Source of the DNA: GWC2-56-14 sp043731355
GTDB lineage: Bacteria > Nitrospirota > UBA9217
Assembly: GCA_043731355.1 (NCBI GenBank)
Contig: JAYTJE010000079.1
Span: 28,830-92,829, forward strand
Length of the DNA: 64,000 nucleotides
Reading direction: 5' to 3'
Below are positions 44,198 through 51,242 of this stretch, piece by piece; position 1 is the first letter of the stretch; every line of letters starts with the position of its first letter. The translations under genes were made by a program, and so were the position numbers. The notes beneath the pieces were generated by a model, which was not told the DNA's origin, made no database searches, and was given only the letters and a program-made list of their open reading frames with translations.

Positions 44198-45133
44198 ATG
44201 TACATAATGCGCAATTTATATATACTCGCTTTTCTGGCAATCCTTTCCTGCTCCAACGCCATCCTCCTTCCCGCGAGCGTTCTTGCAACACCCGACTATG
44301 CAAAACAGACGGGTTTTGAATGCGCCACGTGCCATGTCGATGCTGTCGGCGGAGGGAAGCTCTCGCCAACGGGAGAGCAGTTTCTGTCGGACCTGAAGAC
44401 AAAGGGCCGCTATCGCCAGTTGACGACCACGCAGCGCACGGTACGGCTTTTCATCGGCTATTTCCACCTGCTGGCGGCCATTGTCTGGTTCGGGACCATC
44501 ATCTACGTCCACGTTCTGCTTAAGCCCGCCTATGCTTCAAAAGGCCTGCCCAAGGGTGAGCTCCGGCTCGGCATGCTGTCCATGATCGTCATCCTCGTGA
44601 CCGGTATCCTGCTGACCATTGCGCGCATGCCGAATCTTGATTCCTTTTACACCACCCGGTTTGGCATCCTTTTGAGCATCAAAATAGCGTTGTTTTTTGT
44701 TATGCTCACGAGTGCTTTGATCACGGCCACCTACATCGGTCCGAAGCTGCGCCAAAAACTGAAAAGCCCGGTGGCCGCGCTCATTTCCAATGAAATTACG
44801 CCTGAGCAGCTTTTCCATTTCGACGGGAAAGAAGGCAGGCCGGCTTATATCAGCTACAAAGGCATGGTTTACAACCTTACGAACAACAGGCTCTGGAAGA
44901 ACGGCGCACACATGGTGAAACATAGCGCGGGCAACGACTTGACCGAGGCGCTCAAGAACGCTCCCCATGGCGAGGACAAGATCCTGGCCATGCCCCAGGT
45001 GGGAATGCTGGTCACGACGGAAAGAAAACCAGCAAAACCTTTTTATGAAAAGCTCTTTTACTTTTTCGCCTACATGAACCTCGCTCTCGTTTTCATTATC
45101 GTCTTCGTCATATCCCTCTGGCGCTGGTGGTAG
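44198..45133 (+). CDS. Membrane protein with c-haem motif, CopD-like core and cytochrome b5-like domain
   Basis: 311 residues in three parts. A signal peptide is followed by FECATCHVDAVGGGKLS with one CxxCH (Cys42-His46). Four TM helices of the CopD/DUF2269-like type follow (about 80-200), with His in YFHLLAAIVWFGTII. A cytosolic or periplasmic cytochrome b5-like domain (about 205-280) reads GRPAYISYKGMVYNLTNNRL then APHGEDKILAMP. One more TM ends the protein. It looks like an electron-transfer or haem membrane protein. The frame upstream of 44177 is antisense to the glycosyltransferase; 44177 or 44207 are alternative starts. Confidence 0.8.
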   Translation: MYIMRNLYILAFLAILSCSNAILLPASVLATPDYAKQTGFECATCHVDAVGGGKLSPTGEQFLSDLKTKGRYRQLTTTQRTVRLFIGYFHLLAAIVWFGTIIYVHVLLKPAYASKGLPKGELRLGMLSMIVILVTGILLTIARMPNLDSFYTTRFGILLSIKIALFFVMLTSALITATYIGPKLRQKLKSPVAALISNEITPEQLFHFDGKEGRPAYISYKGMVYNLTNNRLWKNGAHMVKHSAGNDLTEALKNAPHGEDKILAMPQVGMLVTTERKPAKPFYEKLFYFFAYMNLALVFIIVFVISLWRWW

Positions 45134-45222
45134 CCCTATGATGCGCATCATACCGTTCCTGTTGCTTTCATGGTAAACAATAGTCAGGTACAAATCGGAT
45201 ATGCATGAAAAGGAGCGCCATT

Positions 45223-45537
45223 ATGGAAACCATCGACCTCAAGAAAGCAATAAAATTTACACCCAACCGGATCTCACGGGAGATGCTGTCGGACAAGCCC
45301 GAGATGCGCGTTGCGCTCATGTGCCTGGAAGCCGGCCAGAAGCTTGACCCGCATAAGGCCCCGCTGCGGCTCCTGATGTACTGCGTCGAAGGCAAGGGCA
45401 CATTCACCGTGGGAGAGGAAAAGGTCGAGGCGGATGAAAAGACCTGTATCCTCTGCGAACCGAACGTCCTGCACGGATTCGCCGCGGACAAGGGTGAGAA
45501 GCTCGTGGTGATGGCGATCGTTACTCCAGTGGATTAA
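45223..45537 (+). CDS. Cupin-domain protein
   Basis: 104 residues of a single small cupin barrel: LEAGQKLDPHKAPLRLLMYC, VEGKGTFTVGEEKVEADEKT, and CEPNVLHGFAADKGEKLVV. Two of the usual three His ligands are visible (DPH and VLHGF). Such proteins can bind a metal or small ligand. Their substrate cannot be read from sequence. AAGGAG lies before ATG 45223. A hairpin follows the gene. Confidence 0.85.
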   Translation: METIDLKKAIKFTPNRISREMLSDKPEMRVALMCLEAGQKLDPHKAPLRLLMYCVEGKGTFTVGEEKVEADEKTCILCEPNVLHGFAADKGEKLVVMAIVTPVD

Positions 45538-45558
45538 TCCGGTTTTTGGCATACCACT

Positions 45559-45591
45559 ATTGCTTGTCATTTTTTGCCCTTGACAAGCAAT
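45559..45591. promoter_or_regulatory. 11-base inverted repeat over the rrf2 -35 box
   Basis: ATTGCTTGTCA (45559-45569) and TGACAAGCAAT (45581-45591) are perfect inverted arms around an 11-base loop. The right arm contains the -35 TTGACA of the next gene. It could be a repressor site, or a terminator for the cupin gene; the following AATTTTG is a poor T-tract. Confidence 0.6.
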
Positions 45592-45607
45592 AATTTTGTG
45601 GTAGTAT
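45580..45607 (+). promoter_or_regulatory. Promoter of the rrf2-cbb3 operon
   Basis: TTGACA (45580-45585), 16 bases, TAGTAT (45602-45607). The start would lie near 45614, giving a leader of about 93 bases to the rrf2 ATG. Both hexamers are overlapped by inverted repeats, so strong regulation is expected. Confidence 0.6.
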
Positions 45608-45629
45608 AGGATAAATTTACTCCTATACT
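45603..45629. promoter_or_regulatory. 9-base inverted repeat over the rrf2 -10 box
   Basis: AGTATAGGA (45603-45611), nine bases, TCCTATACT (45621-45629): a perfect dyad covering the -10 and start region. Rrf2-family proteins bind such 25-30 base dyads, so this is the best candidate for the operator of the adjacent regulator. Confidence 0.6.
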
Positions 45630-45706
45630 GTGTCGACCGGCGGCATCTCCGCACCGGGAATATCTGTGCTACAATAAACCAGCGGTCAAACTCATAAAAA
45701 GGTGCT

Positions 45707-46105
45707 ATGCTCGTTACCCGGGAAACAGATTATGCAATGCGCTGTGTGCTCTATCTTGCGCGAGAAAAAGACCTGGTGGCCAACGTCACCGAGATCGCCC
45801 AGGCCATGCATATCCCGAAGACCTTTCTGGCCAAGATCCTTCAGCGACTGATTCGCGGCAAGATCGTCGGGTCCCTGCGCGGCATGCATGGCGGTTTCAC
45901 CCTTGCAAAAAAGCCCACTGACATTTCTCTCCTTGATATTATGGAAGCGATCCAGGGTCCAGCCGGAATCAATGTATGCGCGGTGGACAGCAAAAAGTGC
46001 CAAATGAGCTCAACATGCGCGGTCCACCCCGTCTGGGTGGATATCCGAAAAGAGGTGGAGCTCCGTCTCAAAAAGGAAACCATCGACAAACTGCTGGGGG
46101 AATAA
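45707..46105 (+). CDS. Rrf2-family iron-sulfur transcription regulator
   Basis: 132 residues. The winged helix (MLVTRETDYAMRCVLYLA, VTEIAQAMHIPKTFLAKILQ, GMHGGFTLAK) is typical of Rrf2. Three Cys in NVCAVDSKKCQMSSTC (C-x6-C-x5-C) probably bind an Fe-S cluster, as in IscR and NsrR. It could sense O2, NO or iron-sulfur status. Its place at the head of the cbb3 operon, with palindromes at its promoter, suggests control of the oxidase genes and of itself. ccoN starts 45 bases after its stop. Confidence 0.92.
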   Translation: MLVTRETDYAMRCVLYLAREKDLVANVTEIAQAMHIPKTFLAKILQRLIRGKIVGSLRGMHGGFTLAKKPTDISLLDIMEAIQGPAGINVCAVDSKKCQMSSTCAVHPVWVDIRKEVELRLKKETIDKLLGE

Positions 46106-46150
46106 TTTCATAATTTGGGGACATCAGTCCCCCCTAAGGAGGTTAACGGT

Positions 46151-47551
46151 ATGAGTGATTATCAATACGATAATCAGACGGTAAAAGGTTTTATCCTCTC
46201 CTCAATATTCTGGGGAGTGGTCGGGATCGTCATCGGACTCTGGATCTCGGTCCAGATGTGGCTGCCGTCATGGAACATAGCGCCCTACTTCACCTTCGGA
46301 CGGCTGCGGGTAGTGCATACCAACGGGCTCGCTTTCGGGCTCGGGATCGGCGCGATCTTCGGGATTTCCTATTATATCGTCATGCGGCTCACGAAGCGGC
46401 CGCTTTTATTCCCCAGGCTTGCACGGTTCCATCTCTACCTTTTTAATGCCGCCATCGCCCTCGCCGCGTTAAGCCTGTTCCTCGGCATGAACCAGTCCCT
46501 GGAATATGCGGAACTTGAGTGGCCGCTCGACATCGGCGTCGTCATCCTCTGGGTGATGTTTGCCGTGAACGTCTTCGGGACGATTATCAAGCGCAAAGAA
46601 GACCAGATGTACATCTCCCTGTGGTACATCATCGCAACGGTCGTGGCCGTGGCCATCCTCTATATCGTGAACAACCTGTCGATCCCGGCGGGCTGGAACA
46701 AGTCCTACCACCTTTTCGCGGGCGTCAACAGCGCCAACGTGGAATGGTGGTACGGGCATAATGTCGTTGGCTTCATCTTCACCACGCCCATCCTTGCCAT
46801 GTTCTATTATTTTTTGCCCAAATCGACGGGCCTGCCGATCTACAGCCACCGCCTCTCGATCATCGCCTTCTGGTCCCTGGTCTTCGCCTATCTCTGGACC
46901 GGGGCGCACCATCTGGTGTATACGCCGCTGCCCGACTGGATCCAGACCCTTGCCATCGCCTTTACCCTGTTTTTGATAGCCCCGTCCTGGGGCGCCGTGG
47001 TGAACGGCTATTATACGGTCGGCGCCGATTGGTCGAAGATGGAAACGAACTACCTCACCAAGTTCTTCATTCTCGGCATCACCTTCTACGGTCTCCAGAC
47101 CGTGCAGGGTCCCACGCAGGGCCTTCGGGTGGTAAGCCAGCTGATCCACTACACCGACTGGGTCCCGGGCCACGTGCACATGGGCACCATGGGCTGGGTG
47201 ACGATGACCACAGCGGCATCGATCTATTACATCATTCCCAAGATCTACAACACCCGGATCTATAGTGAAAAGATTGCGAATATCCATTTCTGGCTCGTGC
47301 TGGTGGGTCAGCTGATCTTCTCCATCACCATGTGGACCACCGGCATCGTCCAGGGGGCGCTCTGGAAGGCTACAAACCCGGATGGCAGCCTGGCCTATAC
47401 TTTCGTTGAGGTGCTGGCAAAGAACTATCCCTATTGGAAAATGAGAACGCTCGGGGGAGTGATTTTCACGATTGGCATGCTCTTCTTCATTTACAATATC
47501 ATCATGACAATGCGCAAAGGCAGGCTTGGTCTTGCCGATGCGAAAGCATAG
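46151..47551 (+). CDS. ccoN: Cytochrome cbb3 oxidase catalytic subunit CcoN
   Basis: 466 residues, about 12 TM helices. Metal ligands are in place: His56 (VVHTNGLAFG, low-spin haem b), His203 (YGHNVVGF, CuB), His253/His254 (GAHHLVYTPLPDW, CuB), His341 (haem b3) and His343 (low-spin haem) in WVPGHVHMGTMGW. It reduces O2 to water with high affinity and pumps protons. AAGGAGG lies before ATG 46151; the frame open from 46115 is a run-on. It begins the structural operon. Confidence 0.97.
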   Translation: MSDYQYDNQTVKGFILSSIFWGVVGIVIGLWISVQMWLPSWNIAPYFTFGRLRVVHTNGLAFGLGIGAIFGISYYIVMRLTKRPLLFPRLARFHLYLFNAAIALAALSLFLGMNQSLEYAELEWPLDIGVVILWVMFAVNVFGTIIKRKEDQMYISLWYIIATVVAVAILYIVNNLSIPAGWNKSYHLFAGVNSANVEWWYGHNVVGFIFTTPILAMFYYFLPKSTGLPIYSHRLSIIAFWSLVFAYLWTGAHHLVYTPLPDWIQTLAIAFTLFLIAPSWGAVVNGYYTVGADWSKMETNYLTKFFILGITFYGLQTVQGPTQGLRVVSQLIHYTDWVPGHVHMGTMGWVTMTTAASIYYIIPKIYNTRIYSEKIANIHFWLVLVGQLIFSITMWTTGIVQGALWKATNPDGSLAYTFVEVLAKNYPYWKMRTLGGVIFTIGMLFFIYNIIMTMRKGRLGLADAKA

Positions 47552-47561
47552 GGGGTTGATC

Positions 47562-48497
47562 ATGGCTGGAACTATCTATAGCAAACCGATTTTGTTCGCG
47601 ATCGTCGCGGTCGTCGTCATCCTGATCGGGACCGCGGTGACCATGTTCATCCCGATGGTGACCGCGGAGATGCACCCTAAACTGGCTGACCTGAAGCCCT
47701 ATACCGCGCTCCAACTCGCAGGCAAGGACATTTACCAGCGCGAAGGCTGCAATAACTGCCACACCCAGACGGTGCGCCCGCTGAAAACCGAGGTCATGCG
47801 CTACGGCGAGTACTCCAAAGCCGGAGAATTCGCCTACGACCGCCCTTTCCTCTGGGGTTCGAAGCGCACCGGCCCGGACCTGGCACACATCGGCGGCAAG
47901 TATCCTGACAAGTGGCATGAGCTGCATTTTCAGAACCCCCAGTCCTTCTTTGCGGAGTCCAACATGCCGGCCTACGGGTGGATGGCAAAGAATCCGCTCG
48001 ATCCCGCGGCGATCGAACAGCATATGAAAGCGAATGATTTCCCCTGCACAACGGACGAGATCGCTCAGCTCAAGAACAAAAATGAGCTGGAGGCCTTGAT
48101 CGCTTATATTCAGGTCATCGGCACATCGGTAAAAAAGGTCCCCAAGGCAACCGCACAACCGCTGATAAAGGAAACACATGTCCCCAACCCTCTTGCCGGA
48201 GATGCCGCGGCGATCAAGCAGGGAGCGGCCTTGTACAAGCAGCACTGCTCAGCCTGCCATGGCGACAACGGCGGTGGCGGCATCGGCCCGAGCCTCGTGG
48301 ACAAGACGTTCTTGTATGTTTCCGGCGATGTGCCGGACGATGACTACTTTGAAGTGATTAACAATGGCACCCATCCCAACATGGTCGAGGATGGAAGGAC
48401 CGCACAGGGCGGTATGCCTTCCTTCTCCAGCGCCCTGGACAAGAACAAGATATGGTCGCTGGTTTCCTATATCAGGTCCCTTCAGGGGAAAAAATAA
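47562..48497 (+). CDS. ccoO: Fused CcoO-CcoP cytochrome c subunit of cbb3 oxidase
   Basis: 311 residues. Residues 1-195 are CcoO: one TM helix, REGCNNCHTQTVRP (haem c, Cys63-His67), and SNMPAYGWM with the axial Met. Residues about 210-311 add a class I cytochrome c domain (QHCSACHGDNG, Cys229-His233; axial Met in QGGMPSFSS) like a CcoP haem domain. Canonical CcoP has two haem domains and its own anchor; here a single haem domain is attached to CcoO. The enzyme would thus have two c-haems instead of three. GGGGGT precedes the ATG. Confidence 0.92.
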   Translation: MAGTIYSKPILFAIVAVVVILIGTAVTMFIPMVTAEMHPKLADLKPYTALQLAGKDIYQREGCNNCHTQTVRPLKTEVMRYGEYSKAGEFAYDRPFLWGSKRTGPDLAHIGGKYPDKWHELHFQNPQSFFAESNMPAYGWMAKNPLDPAAIEQHMKANDFPCTTDEIAQLKNKNELEALIAYIQVIGTSVKKVPKATAQPLIKETHVPNPLAGDAAAIKQGAALYKQHCSACHGDNGGGGIGPSLVDKTFLYVSGDVPDDDYFEVINNGTHPNMVEDGRTAQGGMPSFSSALDKNKIWSLVSYIRSLQGKK

Positions 48498-48506
48498 GGA
48501 GCTCTT

Positions 48507-48692
48507 ATGGCAGATGACACTGATAACATCCATGATTTTGAAGCAAAGAACACGTCGCGCACCCTCCCTTTAGGCTGGCTGCTGCTGTTCTGGGGCCTGA
48601 TCCTCTTCGGCGTTTATTATTTTGTGGCGTATTCTCCCGCCATCAGCGGCTGGTCACAGGAGCGTACATACACGGAATCCGTAAAACCTTAA
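48507..48692 (+). CDS. Stand-alone FixP/CcoP N-terminal membrane anchor
   Basis: 61 residues with one TM helix: RTLPLGWLLLFWGLILFGVY then YSPAISGWSQE. This is the FixP_N pattern that normally begins CcoP (polar Asp-rich head, LP-x-WW/LF turn, TM, Tyr/Trp exit). No haem motif follows and the frame stops at 48692. It lies 9 bases after the fused CcoO-P gene, preceded by AAGGAG. It probably still docks on CcoN, acting as an assembly subunit. Confidence 0.82.
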   Translation: MADDTDNIHDFEAKNTSRTLPLGWLLLFWGLILFGVYYFVAYSPAISGWSQERTYTESVKP

Positions 48693-48718
48693 CAACGGCT
48701 CAGTTGTGGATAGAAAAA

Positions 48719-48801
48719 CCTTTTTGACAGGATAACAGGATTAACGAAATTTTCAGGTCAAAATGCTTTTATCGGACGTTATCCTGTTATCCCGTCAAAG
48801 G
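48719..48801. repeat. Inverted TTGACAGGATAACAGGATT repeat inside the cbb3 operon
   Basis: CCTTTTTGACAGGATAACAG-GATTAAC (48719-48745) and GTTATCCTGTTATCCCGTCA-AAGG (48778-48801) are inverted arms about 32 bases apart. They sit in the 144-base gap between the FixP_N-like gene and the next small gene. A relative lies at 31651. In RNA it would form a long hairpin in the operon message. Confidence 0.75.
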
Positions 48802-48836
48802 TTATTGTTCCGGCTTGACCGGATTTGGAGGAATTC

Positions 48837-48944
48837 ATGGACATCTCTATTATGGCGACGATCGGTTTTACCGTCGCGGCGGTGCTCGGCATCATCGCGC
48901 TTATTGTTACGTCAGTCAGAAAAAATAAAGATACACAAAATTAA
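48837..48944 (+). CDS. Small single-helix protein of the cbb3 operon
   Basis: 35 residues: a short polar start, one TM helix (TIGFTVAAVLGIIALIVTSV) and a basic tail ending KNKDTQN. GGAGG lies seven bases before the ATG. Tiny single-helix proteins in cbb3 operons are usually CcoQ or CcoM-like stabilising subunits. I cannot decide which, and it is too short for firm homology. Confidence 0.65.
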   Translation: MDISIMATIGFTVAAVLGIIALIVTSVRKNKDTQN

Positions 48945-48970
48945 CAGCATTACGAAAGACAGGTTATCAT

Positions 48971-49114
48971 ATGGAAAAACAAGCATGGGCCTATTTCCTG
49001 TTCGGACTCGTTCTGGTCGTGCTCTTTGTGTTCATTATCGCGCATTACTACTCAAAGAAGCGGCACGAAAAGGTCGAGGACGCCAAGTATAAAATGCTGG
49101 ATGACGATGAGTAG
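48971..49114 (+). CDS. ccoQ: CcoQ-like small subunit
   Basis: 47 residues with one TM helix (WAYFLFGLVLVVLFVFIIAH) followed by YYSKKRHEKVEDAKYKMLDD. The layout, short periplasmic start, one helix and charged tail, fits CcoQ/FixQ. The tail also resembles the KYRMLEDEE end of the CcoS protein at 54360. Its stop overlaps the start of the ccoG gene by eight bases, so translation is coupled. The gene name is tentative. Confidence 0.7.
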   Translation: MEKQAWAYFLFGLVLVVLFVFIIAHYYSKKRHEKVEDAKYKMLDDDE

Positions 49115-50318
49115 AACGTTTCACCGCCTGCGTCGGGCCTGCGGCACGGTCCTTTTCCTTGTTCTCGTAAGCCTCCCCTTTCTGCATATACACGGTGAGA
49201 GCGTTTTACGGTTCGATATTCCCTCGCTTCGTCTTTTGTTCTTCGGGACCAGTATCTGGATGGCGGATTTTTTCATCATCCTGATCGCGGTGCTCTTCCT
49301 GACCTTTTTGACCCTTTTTGCCACCACCCTCTTCGGCCGGATCTGGTGCGGCTGGCTCTGTCCTCAGACGGTCCTGGTTGATGCCACGCTGTTCATTGAA
49401 GCGGCCCGACCCAAAGGACACTCAGCTGTCCTTGTTTCCTGGATGACCGGCCTTCTGGTCAGTGCGATCGTGGCTGCCAGCCTGATCGGATATTTCGTCT
49501 CTCCCTATGACCTCCCGCAGGTGCTCCGGGCCGGCGGTCTGACTGCACAGATCGTAGTCGTGTCTTTTGCCGTTCTTCTTGTTCTCATCCTTCTCGACCT
49601 GACCTTCCTGCGGAGACGCTTCTGCGCAACGGTCTGCCCCTATGCAAAAATGCAGGGTGTGCTGTTCGATGACCGGACGCTGGTGGTCGCATTCGATCAT
49701 GAGCGGGCCGATGAGTGCCTGGACTGCGGCGCCTGTGCAAAGGCATGCCCGGTCAACGTTGATATCAGAACCGGTCCGCACATGGCCTGCATCCACTGCG
49801 CCGAGTGCGTGGACGCATGTACGGAACGCACGGCCGTAACGGGTCGCAGGTCACTGGTCAACTATACCTTCGGCATCGCTGCCAACCGCGGGACGGGATT
49901 CCGGACCTTTCCGCTGATCACCGGCGCACTGAGCGTACTGGCGCTCGCATTCTTAATCTATCTGTCGGCATCTCGTGTGCCCTTTGATGCAACTGTACAG
50001 TTCAATTACACTGAAGAGCCGGTCACGAAAAACGAAGAGCTCACGAGGTCCTATTTGCTGTTGCTCAGGAATATGGGCCCCACCGGCCTCCTTCTCGAGC
50101 TGAGCGCTGCTGCGGCTTCACACGAGGTCAGTGTCTCCCCCTGTACGATCATGCTTCCGAAGAACGACGCCGTGTTCAAAATTCCCATTTCGATCACGGT
50201 TGCCGAAAGACCGGTCACGGCTGAGGGCCCGCTGATAATAACGCTGACGGTACGATCAAAACAGCTCAAAAAAAGCGTCGCCAGAACTATCTACTTCATG
50301 ATGCCAAAGAGTAAGTGA
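49107..50318 (+). CDS. ccoG: Cbb3 oxidase accessory ferredoxin-type protein CcoG
   Basis: 403 residues with about five TM helices and a cytosolic 2x[4Fe-4S] ferredoxin: CLDCGACAKACPVNVDIRTG and CIHCAECVDACTERTA. WCGWLCPQTVLVD and FCATVCPYAKMQG are the extra Cys motifs typical of CcoG/RdxA, which is thought to reduce copper for CuB assembly. The C-terminal third is an Ig-like domain (EEPVTKNEELTRSYLLLL onwards). ATG 49107 is chosen by overlap with the preceding gene; the frame from 49026 is a run-on. Confidence 0.94.
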   Translation: MSRTFHRLRRACGTVLFLVLVSLPFLHIHGESVLRFDIPSLRLLFFGTSIWMADFFIILIAVLFLTFLTLFATTLFGRIWCGWLCPQTVLVDATLFIEAARPKGHSAVLVSWMTGLLVSAIVAASLIGYFVSPYDLPQVLRAGGLTAQIVVVSFAVLLVLILLDLTFLRRRFCATVCPYAKMQGVLFDDRTLVVAFDHERADECLDCGACAKACPVNVDIRTGPHMACIHCAECVDACTERTAVTGRRSLVNYTFGIAANRGTGFRTFPLITGALSVLALAFLIYLSASRVPFDATVQFNYTEEPVTKNEELTRSYLLLLRNMGPTGLLLELSAAAASHEVSVSPCTIMLPKNDAVFKIPISITVAERPVTAEGPLIITLTVRSKQLKKSVARTIYFMMPKSK

Positions 50319-50328
50319 GGCCTGCACC

Positions 50329-50784
50329 ATGCGAACCGTCATTATTATGATCAGCATTATCGCCCTTGCCGCAACCGCCGTCACGATCGCCGTGGGCATG
50401 AAGATCTTCGACGGAGTTGTCGTTGAAAAGCCCTATGACGCCGGATTGGCATGGGACGAAACACGCCGGAACAAGGATGCTCTAGGATGGGACCTCAAAC
50501 TCAGGAACAATCTCTTCAGGACCGGGAAAAATGAGCTGGCACTGGAAGTACTCGACCGGAACGGCCGGCAGCTCGAAAATGCCGCGGTCCGGGTAACCAC
50601 GAGCAGGCCGTCAACACGGGCTTTTGACAAGACCTACCGCGTAGTCAGAACAGCGGACGGCAGATTCCGGGCTGATGTCGATCTGCCTATTTTCGGTTTT
50701 TGGGATTTGAAATTTGAGGTGCTTAGTAATGAGGACGGCTGTAGTTTCACAAACCGGATCTATGCGGAGAAGCAGAAAACCTGA
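50329..50784 (+). CDS. ccoH: CcoH/FixH-like cbb3 assembly protein
   Basis: 151 residues: one N-terminal TM helix (VIIMISIIALAATAVTIAVG) and a FixH-type beta domain (FDGVVVEKPYDAGLAWDETR, LKLRNNLFRTGKNELALEVL, GFWDLKFEVL). FixH/CcoH is needed for stable cbb3 assembly and stays with the complex in the membrane. It starts 10 bases after ccoG. Confidence 0.9.
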   Translation: MRTVIIMISIIALAATAVTIAVGMKIFDGVVVEKPYDAGLAWDETRRNKDALGWDLKLRNNLFRTGKNELALEVLDRNGRQLENAAVRVTTSRPSTRAFDKTYRVVRTADGRFRADVDLPIFGFWDLKFEVLSNEDGCSFTNRIYAEKQKT

Positions 50785-50807
50785 TCGTAAAAAAAATAAT
50801 ATATACC

Positions 50808-51242
50808 ATGCGCTATACACTTACGGATAAAATGCTCCTCTGGCTTATCACTGTGCTGACCTTGCCGCTGTCCGCAATCGCCGAAAGCGCGGTCCCGTGC
50901 GATATCCAGCACGGCCCCTGCGTCATAGAAACGAACGGTATGGTGGTAACTCTGGATATCCTGCCGAAACCCGTACGCACCCTTTCCGAGTTGCACTACC
51001 TGGTGACCCTTCGGAAAAACAATACTCCCGTGACGGACACACCGGTCGCACTGGACCTGTCCATGCCCGGCATGTACATGGGAAAGAACAGGCCGGTGCT
51101 GAAGCACGTCGGCCAGGGAACGTATCAAGGCACCGGCATAATCCCTCCTTGTGCGAGCGGACGAAAAACCTGGCAGGCAAAGGTCTCGGTAGGTCGCGGC
51201 GATCCCGCAACGACCGCGCGTTATCAATTCGAGGTGCGGTAA
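50808..51242 (+). CDS. Exported YtkA/FixH-like protein with Met-rich metal-type motif
   Basis: 144 residues with a signal peptide (LLWLITVLTLPLSAIAES). The mature part is an all-beta domain containing VALDLSMPGMYMGKNRPVL, a Met-rich MPGM motif like those in YtkA-like proteins of copper handling, and CDIQHGPC near the start. It lies between ccoH and the SafE-like gene, so periplasmic copper delivery to the oxidase is a reasonable guess. It is not a standard cbb3 assembly factor. Confidence 0.75.
   Translation: MRYTLTDKMLLWLITVLTLPLSAIAESAVPCDIQHGPCVIETNGMVVTLDILPKPVRTLSELHYLVTLRKNNTPVTDTPVALDLSMPGMYMGKNRPVLKHVGQGTYQGTGIIPPCASGRKTWQAKVSVGRGDPATTARYQFEVR

Noticed and set aside
46469..47563. 364-codon frame on the minus strand within ccoN
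   Set aside because: Composition is His/Asp/Arg-rich in a way typical of antisense frames; ccoN on the other strand has all catalytic residues.
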